From the NCBI RefSeq assembly GCF_024713975.1, contig NC_091108.1, positions 10,523,001 to 10,587,000 on the forward strand: 64,000 nt of DNA, in the 5' to 3' direction. Below the pieces are notes generated by a model. It saw only the letters and a list, made by a program, of their open reading frames with translations, was not told the origin of the DNA and ran no database searches. Shown here one piece after another: positions 48,201-60,658 of the stretch. The stretch is from Paralichthys olivaceus. Lineage: Eukaryota > Chordata > Actinopteri > Pleuronectiformes > Paralichthyidae. The translations under genes and the position numbers were made by a program. How positions within the stretch are numbered: the first letter of the stretch is position 1; the number at the start of each line of letters is the position of its first letter.

Positions 48201-51200
48201 CCTGGCATCACTAATATTTCTTAATGCATAATGGTACAAATTAATTATTACATTATATTTAAATGGTGACTAATTAATTTCACAAGCCAAACTTTTACAA
48301 CTGGGTCATCAATCAAACAAATGATAAGAGCTACATAAAACAGGAAGTGGTTCCAGATGAGGGCAAGGGAAGTGACATCAGTGTAATAATCTCACCTGTA
48401 CCAGCAACCAGGAGACAAGCACCGAGGCCCAGGGGTTCCCACTCCGAGATGTTTTCCTGGCCAGAGCCAGAACACCACCTGTACAGATATACAACATTAA
48501 CAAAATCACAAAAGTCACCCGGTCTGTTATTGCTCATCATCAAATAAACGGCTGAGTCATCCTGTCTTAAGCAAAACCCACAATGAGGGAATTTTTCTTC
48601 TGAGAAATCAACACTGCGAGCCATCTGCTGTCAAACGATACTTTCTAAGCTAACATACAGTAGAAAAATGAGACATGATGAAATTAATAACAAGGGTCAG
48701 TTTGTCACATTTTAGATGGAAGCCTCTTCAACAGATGGCTGATGATTAAAAAGAGTGACTCAGCTTCGTAGAAGACCAGCTGGAGTTGGATTCGCTGTCA
48801 TGTACACTGGATCAACCATTTAGTCCTGATCATAACCTGAACAAGCAAGATTAAAATGTAATGCCTCTCACTACAGAAAGGGGCGGAATAATTTCACTTG
48901 TCAAAACTACACCTGGCATTCTACTGTTTGAGGAATTTTGACTTCCAAACAAATCCAAGCGCAAAGGTTTTTCCTGCATGCACAGAAACAGCGCGAGGAC
49001 AAGAGCCGAAGCTGGAACACAAAGCTTGAGCACAAGGAGAGCAAACCTAAGCACAAGTAGGGGCCATTTGAGTTTGAGCGTAGGGTTTTGTGTGAAGCAT
49101 TTCAAAATCTGAATGTGAAATCTGCAAGTCCTGCTTTCAATCTTAAAGACTGCACTCTTAAATAAAGATTAGAAAAACAACCATTAGACAGCTGGCATTC
49201 CGAATATTGTGCAGCTAGACACATGAGCAAGAGTCTCACCAAACAGGTTGTCTTTGGACAATGCATAAAGGATCCTGGAAGCTCCAATCAGATTACTCAT
49301 GGCAGCAGATATAGTGGAGGAGTAAACACCGACTGTCACCATGGGCGGCCATACATTGATGTCTCCCAGGAAACTGTAGTCTTTTTGGAGCAGGCGACTA
49401 CGAATGGCAGAAAAAAATAATAAAAGATTCTGAAGATTATCGTGTGTGTGTGTTAATAACAAATTTATTTTAAATAAATATTGATTGTGATCACATTCAA
49501 GGTACTTGAACCATTGAGCATAATCTCAAACATCAACTACAATCATCCATCTCTTAAAAAAGTATATTGCAAATATTTAGTTAACACGAAGGTAAATTTA
49601 ATTACAGATCAGTCTCTGATGCACATTATCAGACACTATTGCACCAATAGAAAGCTTTGAGTTACATTTGATCTTATTTGTGCTCATTCAATTCAAGTAT
49701 CTTTGACAATGTGTGACTTACCGGTCACAGGACCAAGCAGCCAGAAGACTCAGCACATTGTATGTGATGAAAGTTATAAGGACAGCTGCAAGGGTTCCTC
49801 TTGGGATAGAATAGCTGGGGTTTTTCAAGTCACCTGCAAATCACATGACAGGAACGCATCTTTAGTTTTGGCCTCTATACTACCACCATCCCAGCACTAG
49901 CACTCAGTTCACTTTGGTGGAAAAGGACTATAGGAGGGTAGATCAGCTGATTGGAAGAGGAGGTACAGATACCAACACAGGCTTTGCTGAATTAAAGAAA
50001 AGTTGCAGTCTATTGCAGATATTAACACTCTTACCCGACATGTTGGAGCCTGCCATTATTCCAGTGCAACCATTGAACATGACAGCAAACACTGTGGTAA
50101 AACTCATCATGGCACCGGTGGTGTAGTCCACTGTATAATTGGCTGGAGGGAGTGACAGGAGACTTGATCATTTATACATGTCAGAGTTCAGCTGTGCAAA
50201 TAGGAAGCTACGGCACATTAGATAACAGATGAATGTTGTGAACCAACTAACCCGGGCTGATATTGCATATTTTTTATAAATGTCCAACATTGTTGTAAAA
50301 TATGCAGCCATTACTTTTGAAACAATAACAGCAACATATTCAACACTTACGCAAGAGGTTACTCTGCAAGGTGTGGAGTTGGAATCCAGTAAAATTGGCT
50401 ATTGTCAGGCTGGTGCTGTTAACAGAGGTATCAGGCAAAATCACTCCAACAGGCCCAACGATGAAGAAACTGATGAAAATGGACACAAGGACTGTTGTGA
50501 CTATGATGAAAATTATAAAGGCAGCCTTGGCATAGATGTGGGCTCCCACCTGTGATGACAAACACAATGCATTGAGGTATTAGTGGCAAATATGTAAATA
50601 TACTTATGACAAAAATGTATCTGCATTTACAAAGATTGAGTATAATGAAAATAATGACAGCTCACCAAGCAGACAAGGAAACACAAAAAGAGCAGGCCAG
50701 TGCCATAAAGCACAGACCACAAGTATCCTGAAGGCAGCACCTGATGTGGCCCTGCAGAAGCTGCAGCACCCTCTGAGGGAGGACAAGAAACCAGGGTTAT
50801 CTAATACATCAATATACTTACATGCCTGACTGTCTCACTACGTCTGATGGACCTCACCTTCTGGGATGCCAAAGACCGACATGATAGCCTCAACCAGACC
50901 CAAAACATAGAGAGCACTGCCACACACGTTGGCAAAGAAAAACATGATCCCGATGCTGCCACCAAACTCTGGACCCAGGGCTCGGCTTATCATGTCTGGG
51001 GAGCCAAGTTTAGGAGTTTCCCCAGAATCCAGATTCATAAATGTGGAAAAAAAGACTGGACGCCACATCTCACTTAATAAATGGACGAAGATCAACCCCA
51101 AGCCAGATTCACAGATATACACACAAGTGAGGCTTTTAAGATTCAGGCAAAGTCTCAACAAAGGATACAGTAGGCACCTCCAGCATCTAAAGCCCCATTG

Positions 51201-52243
51201 GTGGAGATGGCACACACAGAGAGCACAGTCATGGTGATAATGAAGTAGGCCACCAGGAACATGGCAATAGACTGATAGAGCCCTGCTTGTCCCACAACAA
51301 ATCCTGTAAGCAGAGGGAGGAAATCTTACATTTATAATGCGATTTATGCATTTAGTACATGTTTTTATAATTTGTAATGAAGCATGTAGCTTTACCATTG
51401 TTTAGAAAAGAGTCTGGATTTATTTTTAACTCTAATTGATGATTTAATAAATGTATAACTTCAGTCATTTCGCGAAGAAATAGTTAAAGTATTTGCTTAC
51501 AACTTTTAGAAATCACATTTGTATCTTATCCAATCAGCTGCAACCATTAGTTGAATGACTAATCATAACCTCCGCTCTAAGAAAGCTAATTTTTTACAAA
51601 AACTACAGAAGATATTTGATATTTGATTCACTTCTCAGATATGAATCATGGATCTAGAAAACAAATCATGCATTCATAGAGGATTGATATTTATGAGTGT
51701 GTGCAATTTAGCGTAGATCCAATTAAAAATCTGGATCTCGTGAATTTAAATGTGATTTAAACAGAACATCTTCGGGTTGTCAATGTGAGCCGGGATTTTA
51801 AGAGTTAACAGATTAAATGATGAACTTATACAGGAAACAACATGCGCATTAAGCTTTAGATGCAGCTCTAAATTCACTGGCTCACCTTTGGCACTACATG
51901 AATTGAGTTAATAGCAAACTCTTGTATCTGCTTTGTTTACCTGAGGTAAATTAAGCGAAAGGTTTTTTTTTTAAACTGGACTTAGATTTTTTTTATTCCC
52001 GTTAAAATGTTTTGAAGTAGTCGCCTCCTCGTTCTCACCTATTCGCAGAAACACGACGACGCTGAACATGGACAGCAGAGTCGGTGTGACCACTCCGAAC
52101 AGCACACCGAGCTTTCGGGCGGGCTTCTCCCCGGACCCTCTGCCGTCCCTGCCCACCTTGGCTCTGCCGTGTTTGGAGACGTCTGTCGGCTCATGGCCAC
52201 TGGCGGTGAGTCGGTAATGTAGCAGGGGAGCCTTCTCTGACAT
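45224..52243 (-). CDS. slc12a9: Solute carrier family 12 member 9 (14 exons)
   Basis: Exons (minus strand): 52243-52039, 51303-51169, 50995-50858, 50772-50666, 50549-50351, 50142-50035, 49833-49722, 49397-49240, 48478-48396, 47764-47640, 47528-47336, 47228-47054, 46431-46285 and 46161-45224. They total 2823 nt and 940 aa, all in phase; human is about 914 aa. SLC12A9 (CIP1) is a cation-chloride-cotransporter-family membrane protein. Seen motifs are [20 protein letters not shown] then [13 protein letters not shown] (TM1), [20 protein letters not shown], the core [32 protein letters not shown], and the C-terminal [19 protein letters not shown] and [18 protein letters not shown]. About 12 TM segments lie in residues 45-520, followed by a cytosolic domain. 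Exon 2 is taken to the GTATCC donor because only this restores AYY. An acidic Glu-rich insert lies near residue 850. A CCAAT-like ATTGG and CRE-like sites lie upstream (52380-52420). Confidence 0.97.
46497..46529. repeat. (GT)n microsatellite in slc12a9 intron 12
   Basis: About 33 bases of GT, with one GC interruption, in the intron between exons 12 and 13. A pure A run of about 22 bases follows at 46951-46973 in the same intron. Confidence 0.9.
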
Positions 52244-52420
52244 GGCGGCTTTAACGGTGACGCTTCCAGCTAAAACTCTTTCAGCTAGTGGCTACTGTCT
52301 GGGAGCTACGGTGCTCAAGCTAGCGTTAGCTTCCCGAGCTACCGCCATTCACCTCCGTCCGACTCACCTGTACAGCTGATGACGTTTAATGAGCTGCAAA
52401 ATGACGCCACTTCCTGCAAT
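52244..52420 (-). promoter_or_regulatory. slc12a9 promoter region
   Basis: Immediately upstream of the ATG on the minus strand. It has a TATA-less, moderately GC-rich stretch. An inverted CCAAT (ATTGG) and an ETS-like cttcctg lie near 52410-52425. Two TGACG half-CRE words lie at 52379-52410. Inferred from composition and motifs. Confidence 0.4.
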
Positions 52421-52429
52421 TGGCTGGTG

Positions 52430-53454
52430 TCGTCACTCACTACTTGATTAGTATCCGCCTCAAGCTAAAAGCCCACCTGTTAGCATTAGCATAACAACAG
52501 CACATGCTGAAACCTAACAGGCTAGCAATAAAAGAAGCAAAGAGCTAGCTCACCTTGAATCAAAACACTGTTCTATCTAACTTATCACCCAACACACTAA
52601 ATAGGTGTGATTACATAATTGGTGTAACACATAATTGTTTATTGCATATTACATCATAAAGGTTTTTGTCATAATAAACAACATTGATATTGATATAGGG
52701 TTGCACACGTATTTTTTACATGCAGACATTCACAAAGAAACTATGGTGGATTTGCTGAATCGGAAAAATATACATAGGAACATATACATATATATACAGC
52801 AAATCATCACGTTTAAAATAAAAATATAAACAGTTCTATAAGTGCAATAAGGGCAAAAACCAACAGCTTATTAAATTCATACCAGTAGAGTATAGCATTA
52901 TTTCCCAGTCTTCATTATTCTTAAGTATTAAGTGTTGTTGATAAGTATGATGTGATGTTTTTTCTTTATGTATATTAATTGAAGTGCAATGAAGCAATGT
53001 AACCACATTGTATCACTAATTTTATAAGGAGTAAAACAACTCTTTCGTGAAAACATGAACTAAAAATACCAAGAGACTTTCTTTGTTCTGGCCATGTGAT
53101 AATCCATAAGATTGCTCTCTTAACATTGAACAATCATTTGGATTTCAATACATTTGCAAACAGTGCAGACAAGGGAAAGCTGCCTCCAAGCTACATGTAA
53201 AAAGAAAAGCTACTTGCCTTTCAGCAGATTGTAGGCTTGTATTGGTCGTATATGCCTAAAATTCTATTCAACACATCCTTAGCTTTATATAGAATGATAC
53301 AACAATACCTCCCTCAGATAAGTCCACAATGCTCATCATCGCAGATACATTTCTGCTTTTTGCCCTTAAAATGTGAGTCTGTCAATAACAAGATTTAATA
53401 GTATCAGGGTGAGGAGGAAGTCCAGATCAATCCTGCTGTTTTGCGCTGGTGGAA
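52430..53454. other. Intergenic between slc12a9 and thpo
   Basis: AT-rich, with no exon on either strand that I can support. A D-box-like octamer (TTACATAA at 52612) looks like a chance match in AT-rich DNA. Confidence 0.5.
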
Positions 53455-53460
53455 TTTATT
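53455..53460 (-). other. Candidate polyadenylation signal of thpo
   Basis: AATAAA on the minus strand about 75 bases after the thpo stop. It implies a very short 3' UTR; others further on are possible. Confidence 0.4.
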
Positions 53461-53533
53461 GACTTGGGGCTCCCAAGTTTAATCCATCCCATCATTTGTG
53501 AAGAATAATGGGTCCACCAAAGTTGTTAGTGTG

Positions 53534-55366
53534 TCACTTGTGAGTGCATCTGTCTTCCAGATTAATCATGAGCTTCTCCAGTTTGCCTGAGATCAGCTGG
53601 TTGTATCTCAGGAGGACTGTGCTCAGACTCTGCGACCTCTGAGGAACACAAGACAATGATGGAGTCACCACTGGCCCCTGTTGGTCCAAAAAGAAATCAG
53701 AACGATGAAGAATGTTTTAAAATGAACAGACAGAGTGTGGTCAAAATTGTGAAAAGGTGGCTTGACATCAAATCATAACCATAAAAAGTTCAAACTTTAA
53801 TGCTGTAAAAACTAATTTTTGACAATAGAAAGCAATCAATCAATACAATTTTATTTGTATAGCCTATATTCACAAATCACATCCTCTGCCCTTAACCCTC
53901 AACAAAAGTAAGGAAAAACAAAAAAAAAATGTAGAAACCTCAGAGAGAGCAACGTGAGGGATCCCTCGGCTATGACAGACAAAAGTACATAGATGCCACG
54001 TGATCCGCAAAATAAGTTTTCAAATTGGAGGTTATTATGTAAAACATTGATTGCAGGACATCCATCTTGCCCATGTAAGACTTTTGGGAATACTGTCTCA
54101 CTGGGAAAGTATGCGTTGCTATCTTTTTCTTGTCCTGAGGAAGGAAGTGTCGAGGTCAAACAACATAACATCATCAGTCCCATGGCACAGATATTCCAGT
54201 GCCATAGTTTATGAGGAATCAGGACAATACTGACTCAGGAAACTGACAATACCTCTGAATCAAATAAAAAACAGTTTTCAGTCACTTTGCACAACATTTT
54301 CCTCAACCGCAATGTTTGTTGTAATTTGTTTGAGTGTTAGTGACAATAACATATACAGAACAGTTAGCTTTGATTTGGTCTGACACCTAAACGTTTCATT
54401 GATCCTGAAATGTTATTTTAATCTTGTCATGTACTGTACATTTATTTTTTGACCTGTAAATCACCACATCCATGCTTAATAAGAACGCTTTTCTCTTGTC
54501 TGCTGATTATGACCATGACAGCTTCTTACACTCAGCTGAAGGTTTGTGAGAATGACCAGGTAGTTGTTGATGTTGTTCTCCAATCTCTGCAGCAGTGAAT
54601 TGCCACATCCTGGCTGACTCAGGGCCCTCATGACCTTCACACCTTCAATAAGAAGCCTCAAGGATGCAATGATGTCTCCTCTCCTCTCCTGGTACTGCAG
54701 TAACACATGCACAGAAAAAGACGACAAAACAGTTTTCAGAGCAAATAATTAAAACAAGAGTAACCACTAGAATCAATAGTAAACATGTAATAAATCCACT
54801 ATGGTAGAGGATTTTGGATGCAAACATGTGCTAACGTACTGATTTGTTTTCCCAAGATGCTACATGAAGCTCCGTGCAGGGCAGCTGAACCGGTGTGGGA
54901 AGGGTCATGATGGCATTGCAGTCACTCTGCCAAGGAGGAGACATGGAAAAGAGGTGACAGTCGCCAGACAAGCGGGTGAGAGACCGACTGATGGGAGACT
55001 TCAGGTAACAACAGATAAACAGAACAATACATCAGCCCAGCAGGGCGGAAGAGCCACAGAGGACCGTTGGAAAAGCGTATCTGTCAACTGTAAAAAAGAA
55101 AAGAAAAACTCACCAGTGCTCTCTCCATTTCTGCCACAATATTCAAAACCCTTCTGGCGGTTCGATTACACACAAAGTCTATGGGTTTAGTATCAGCATC
55201 CCACACCTCAGAGGCTACCATACAGAGCAGCAGGAGTCCTGCACCAACACAGAAACACACGTTGAAGTAGTGGCACCACCTGCAAGCTTATTTAGTTTAT
55301 AGCACTAATGTCTTCATGAGTAAAACCTCGATTAGTTTAGGCTCACTACTCACTGCTTAAAGCCAT
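53534..55366 (-). CDS. thpo: Thrombopoietin (five coding exons)
   Basis: Exons (minus strand): 55366-55354, 55238-55114, 54926-54840, 54694-54530 and 53677-53534. They total 534 nt and 177 aa, all GT-AG and in phase. The signal peptide is MALSRLLLLCMVASEV. The four-helix cytokine has Cys28, Cys49, Cys105 and Cys174 at the positions of the two THPO disulphides (7-151 and 29-85 in human mature numbering). Two further Cys (63, 140) are extra. The run DIIASLRLLIEGVKVMRALS, followed by PGC-SLLQRL, aligns with the human DILGAV-LLLEGV-AAR-QL-PSC-SLL pattern. ISGKLEKLM matches LRGKVRFLL. Sequons are NRT (29) and NKS (73). EPO, its paralogue, has a CxxxC pair that is absent here. THPO is secreted and drives thrombocyte/megakaryocyte development via MPL. 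Unlike the mammalian protein (353 aa) there is no long glycosylated tail. The neighbouring clcn2 matches human 3q27 linkage. Confidence 0.85.
53827..53965. mobile_element. Fish interspersed repeat fragment in thpo intron 4
   Basis: Contains agcaatcaatcaatacaatt, then ttatttgtatagcctatatt and cacaaatcacatcctctgcc, then gtagaaacctcagagagagc followed by gggatccctc. This is a familiar dispersed repeat of percomorph genomes ('caatttttatttgtatagcc', 'cacaaatcac', 'cctcagagagagcaac', 'gagggatccc'). The middle is deleted. It lies in the intron between thpo exons 4 and 5. Family name not assigned. Confidence 0.6.
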
Positions 55367-55600
55367 GCCCTGCTCAGCCTCTCCCGATGAGTCCACATTT
55401 GTTCCATCAAGAGATTTGCCAGGTGGAAAAATGCGTTGGTCCACTGTAGTGTAGGTGCAGTGTGTCCTTTTCGTGTTCGCTTTTGATTTCCCACCTTCTC
55501 ATTCAGTGCTGGGAAGTGCGAGTGTTATCTGGCCTGAGAGCAGGATGCGCTCCAACTTCCCTGCTGCGCAGCATAACAAAACTATATAGGCTGAGAATGG
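55367..55600 (-). promoter_or_regulatory. thpo promoter and 5' UTR
   Basis: A TATATAG box lies on the minus strand at 55588-55582, 216 bases upstream of the ATG. An expected start near 55555 leaves a 5' UTR of about 190 bases. The UTR carries an out-of-frame ATG upstream (ATGGAACAAATGTGG) closed by a TAA that overlaps the main ORF start. Confidence 0.5.
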
Positions 55601-56549
55601 CATTTCATTGGTATTAGCCCGGATGATTTTGCTTCTCGTCTGGCCAGAGTTGGCTTTCGGAACGTTACGGGGACAGCGTGCTTGCTGACTAAAAGGTTAA
55701 TGATTTATTATTGTGAAAGACTCAATTTGCTCAGCTGAAACAAAATCCAGTCACTAGCTGGAGGGTATTTACTTTTTGTCAAGGTTTGCCCTGGCCAATA
55801 GTGGTTGCATGGGTTAATATAACTCACAAAACTGATGTCAGAGGGAGCCACCCGGCCCACACAACATGTGGGTGTGTGTGTGGCAGGGCTGTGCTTGTGG
55901 TGACTAATGCACGTATACAAGTGTATGTGTAATTTGTTTTAGACACTCACAAACCTGTCCTGAAGGTTGTTGGCAAGCTAGATTGTTTCACTTTTTGTTT
56001 TTATAAAATCTTAATCTTAACAATAGTTCCATCCTGGATATTTATTTTGGAACCTTTTGTTTTAATAATTAGACTCAAATTTTGAGCAAGCTGTATTGTC
56101 TATTTGTCTGGTATAATCCATTAGTGTAATAGCCTTACTGCTTTACCTTATACTATTTATCAACCAGGAGGAGAAGTGAGGATCCATACCCGGATACATG
56201 AAATCATCCACGAGGGTGTAATGCCAGGGGGCCGCAGCTGGAGGACGTGGTGACGCACCAATTCAATTGGCATGAGGGGGGGGTTTCAAAGACAAGGAAA
56301 AGAGAAAACATAGGGGAATGCAGCATCCATCATCATTTAAGACACACGTGCTCACCTCCATCCCCCAGCCTGGACATGACTGAGCCGCTGCTCTCCTCAA
56401 TTTGCGCCAAAGCTGTTTACGTGTGCCATGCATGATCAAGACGCATGGCGCCCAATAATAGACCTTAAAGGGTGTGAGTGTGTGTGTCTGTCACATTCAA
56501 GGAGAGGGAGAGAAGGGGAGAGATGCAGAGAAACGAGGAGAGCATGAAC

Positions 56550-57209
56550 ACTAAACACGTGTTCTGTTTTCTTCCCTCAAAGCCTGCACCTATCTCTGCA
56601 GACAATCCCGACCGCCGGTAATTAAGACGAATGCGCGCCGCGGCTCCGCAGATAATGACCGGAGCGCCTGGATTTCTGCACACAAGGAGAAAACTGCGGG
56701 CCATGGCACTGACACCATACCCGCATTGCATCACGGACACGACACCCGGTACCCCGCTGTTTCCCTCCCACTTCATCTGGAGCCGATGAGGAGACCGTAG
56801 CTTCTCATCTTAGAGTTTCTTCGACTCACAGCCCCATGCAGCTGCGGCAGCTCCCGGTCTCCAACGCTGCCTGCTCCGCTGTGCGCAGCTCCGGAGGCGC
56901 GACGCCGGTAATCACGCGCCGTGTTGACAACTTTGGCGCGGTGCTATATGGATTGCGCACCAGCAACAGGCCAGTCTCTGGGATCTACTGAGATTTTCTC
57001 TCCCGTAAAGTGAAGTGTTATCTCCGGGAGTCTTCCGTAGCCTGATCACATCATCGTTCAAGAGTGCGAAGCAACCTGTAGCTGCGTGCATCTTTATGTC
57101 TGGCATTATCCCGCGAAGGCGCAATGAAGGGACACAGCTGACGGTTTTGAATCTGCAGCCCGAGGAAAAGAGAGGAAATAGAAGATCAGGAAAGTAACCC
57201 CAGTGGGAA
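56550..57209 (+). other. GC-rich probable first exon (clcn2 5' UTR or unknown transcript)
   Basis: A CpG-dense block at 56590-57010 contains TATATGG at 56945-56951. It is followed by an exon-like stretch that ends in a strong donor (gggaaac then gtaagtat) at 57210. Several ATGs occur, none with a long or recognisable frame. The nearest plausible acceptor is at 60347, upstream of the clcn2 ATG, so it could be the clcn2 non-coding first exon. It could also belong to an unrelated transcript. No domain is recognised. Confidence 0.4.
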
Positions 57210-60200
57210 ACGTAAGTATTCTGCGACCTGACAGGATGGTTCACTGTCTCTTTTCTCTATATGAAGTGCCAAATCCATGCGTATCTCCAGAACTTTGTCC
57301 AGACCAAGCTCAAGGGCAAACATTAATTGAAGGTCTGATTGGGTTGAGGTTTATTTTGCTTATTATTTTGCTTATTTCCCATAATGTCGAAGTATTTTCT
57401 AATGACTTACAATTGAGAAACTTGCCACACAAAACAGGTGGTTGTACATCTTAGGACTCATCAAGGACTCAAGGTCCTTGTAGTTGGCTTATGTGTATAA
57501 AGGTATTGTAAAATAGATGTGTGATGAAATGCACACATTTATGTCGATGTCAGATTAAATCATTTGATTATTTATTACTTTTAGGCCCATTATAAAAAGA
57601 ACTTTCCCAATGATAGAACATTATTGTCTTAAATTATACTCCCCTAATCCAAACCCCTTATAATCACATATTAAGGTCTGGCAAATACATGTGATAATTT
57701 TCTCATGCTTTCTTATCCTGCGGACAATGAGCCTTCATAAGACAAACAAACAAATGATCTTTCTCCTCACTGTCCTAACAGGCACATGGAGACATGTTAT
57801 TTTTCCTCTTGCATGCTGGTACCACACTGACCTCCATACAGATGTGGATGGTGTATGTGAATCCTGTGGAGATGGAGAGATGTGGGTCAGTGGGCTGGTG
57901 CTTGGGGCTGCAGAGCACCCAGTTCCTTTGCTGCCGGGGCCACGATACCTCTGTCTGTCTCTCTGTGGCTGCCAGCTATACCTATTCAAATGAAGGTGCA
58001 CTGTGACATTTTTATTTGGCCCTTACAGGAGAGCGATATGATGTGAGGACAGGTTGTTTCCCCTAGGTGTATATGAACCTGTGGTGCATAATTAATGACC
58101 TCTGTGATGGAAAGTGTGTGTTTGCTCCTGCAGTGGTCCCAGAGGTCCCCGTTCACTCTGGTGCCTGGGGTCCAGCACTTTGAACTGGTTGCTGACAGCC
58201 AATCAGCTTTGGTCTGTCACAGGACTGTTTTATCTATGAGCCAGTCATGGCGTTGTCTCCTAGAGGAATTGAGTGTTTTATCTGTAAAAGATCAGTTAGT
58301 TTGATATTCAAATTTGCTCTGGCCTGTGACCAGTTAAATCCTTCAATGTGATAACATCAGTTTGAATTCATTAGTGACCCACTGTTTAGGTACAGTTCCA
58401 TAACAGTGCAATAAATCAATCGTTTTGGCCTAAGCAAATCCTGAACACCTGAAAATTTAAACAATCTGAATTTTCCATCCAACTGAAGGTCCATTGGTGG
58501 ACATGACGGATGTTTGGCTCCTGAAGAAGCAGCAGCGAATCCTTGGAATAGAGTTATCTTTCAGGTGTGAGGCTCACTTGGCAATGCATCTTTCAGTGAA
58601 ACAGATTTCACTGCCAGTGGATAGCACATCCAAAAAGCCTTTAGTGAAGGCCCAGAGAGGTGAACACACAGTTAAAAGGTATTATTTGAGGAAAGGAAAT
58701 TATCTGAAAGTGCAACAAACCTTGATGTCGCAACTTTAAAAATAACATTCATTGTCTTAAACTACTTTTTGACATGCAATGAACTCTGTACACTCTCCTG
58801 AATTTTCCAGAGGGGCTGTGTATGAGAACGTTTTTCCTGCCAGCCCCCAAGTAAAGAATCTTAAAAAATTGCAGAATGAGACCCTGTGAGAATACAGTAG
58901 GAAAATATCTGGAAAATTCACAGTGAACGAGTGGGCATGTCGATTAAGTTTGTAACACACGATGAGCATGAGAGCAGAAGAATACAAATATCTCAGGATG
59001 AAATATGCACGTAGATGATGTCGAAGATTATATCAACTTGGAAATACAACTGGATTCAAGAGCTGTTTTGCAGATGAGGGCCAACGCCAGTGTTGATGTG
59101 TTGCAAACAAAATGAATGTGAATTACGCAGCGGAATTTGTACATCATGTCTTGCCTCCTGCTGCTCTACCCAGACGCCAACCTTCATCTGAACGCACCAG
59201 AGATTTTCCCTGTTGTTGTGACTGTGTCTGACTCAGACAATCCCCTGCTGCGTTCTTCATATGTGAAAGACAAAGCCCGGATCGTGTCTGCAACCAATTA
59301 TCCAGACATTTTGTGGAGTCCATGTCTGAAAACAGCGTTAGTGAGGTGTTGGACCAGTGAGATGTCCTCTAGATGTTGTCTTCTGCATGGGAGAGGCAAA
59401 GAAATTTGTGAAGGTAAAATAGGGGACCTTTGAAGCCTTTACATTTTCTTTAGCTATCCCTCAGCCAAACAGTTCATCACTCAAAAATCACTTATATTTT
59501 CCCCTCAAGGCCAGGGTGCGTATTGCCTTCACGCTGGAAAGAATCACAGTGTCACTGTCATTCTTGTTCAGTTTGCATAATTAGGTAAATTCAAGGAGTA
59601 AAGGAAGAAAACATTTGTACATTTAGAGGGGTATTGCATATTTTACACTTGAAGTTTAGTCTATTTGTCATGGGGGTGTGTATCCTACATAACCTGTGTC
59701 AACAGTTGCATGAACTCCGACTGGAATCTACTTATCCTGTAAAAATAAGTAGTAATGAGCCATTGAATCCACACAATCCAGGCATCTCAACTTCCACTCT
59801 CCAGAAATGAAGCTCAGATACCCTTGATATGAACGCTGCCATTTTGCACAATGGCGATCAGGGAATGGAGTCGCTGTAGCAAGGTCATACACTCGTCCAA
59901 TCACTAGTCAGTCTCAGCTTTCAGTCCAGCTTTTTAACCCTTGTTTTTATAGCAACAAAAAATGAATTAAAGCCTAGTTTACCAGAAAAAGAAATTCCTA
60001 GAATGACAGAAACCATCTTTGGGAAAAATGTATCTGATGCACACTCAATTTGTTGTTTGGTCCATGTCCAATCCATTAACATGGAGCAGGTGGGATTTCT
60101 GACCTAAACTGCCATCAGCCACCAGGTGGTGATTGAGTTGATTTGACTTTACTTTTGGGAGCTGTAACGTTTAGACACAGACTGTGTAATTGTCATATAT

Positions 60201-60347
60201 GTGCGGAATTATAGATCAATTCTCTTGTACTGTGTTAAAAATCTGAAAAACTTTAAATTAAATTAAATTAATTACAAATAATAATGATAAATATTGTAAT
60301 ATAAGAATAGATTTTGTCTGGACAGTCCTTTCTGCGTGTCTGCACAG
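57210..60347 (+). other. Intron or intergenic, no coding exon recognised
   Basis: Frames at 57735-58006, 58494-58739 and 59137-59433 give no protein I recognise and have poor splice context. If the 57209 donor joins the 60347 acceptor, this is a 3.1 kb 5' UTR intron. Confidence 0.4.
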
Positions 60348-60658
60348 GGAACATCAGCAGGTCCAGTACGACTCCAGAGAGACACAGCAGCTCAGTGATT
60401 GTGCAGGAGGGAGGCGGTGTTTTGTAGTCAAACTGCAGCAGAGCTGCTGTGAGAGCAACATCCAGCTGTACCTGCTCTCATCTTGCACACACACTCTCAC
60501 AGAGGCAGCAGCATGCGCTTTGCATCACTCAGGAGAGCTCATGTTAAGGAACCTGTTACTCATGTGATGGCAGCCTGCAGCCATGCTGCATCCTCCTCCA
60601 CGGATTAATTGGCGAGGCGAGTCTCACATCGGGCAACTTAAATGAGGATATTGCAGCA
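60348..60658 (+). other. clcn2 5' UTR exon segment
   Basis: The acceptor tgtctgcacag ends at 60347, after a pyrimidine-rich run. The next 311 bases lead to the clcn2 ATG. An upstream ATG (60642-60644) opens a seven-codon frame (MRILQQW) whose stop at 60663-60665 overlaps the main start codon. Confidence 0.45.

Noticed and set aside
51175-51180. slc12a9 exon 2 donor at ggag then gtgcct
   Set aside because: Using it would delete the conserved AYY before MISRALGPE. The downstream donor gtatcc at 51168 restores GGAYYMISR exactly.
53534-55366. Cytokine gene as erythropoietin
   Set aside because: It lacks the EPO CxxxC pair in the AB loop and matches THPO around the LLLEGV and PSC positions. The clcn2 neighbour is THPO-type. 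The slc12a9 neighbour alone would have suggested EPO.
59137-59433. 98-codon plus-strand frame before clcn2
   Set aside because: Not recognised, no consensus acceptor or donor at its ends, and it is not part of any clcn2 protein segment.
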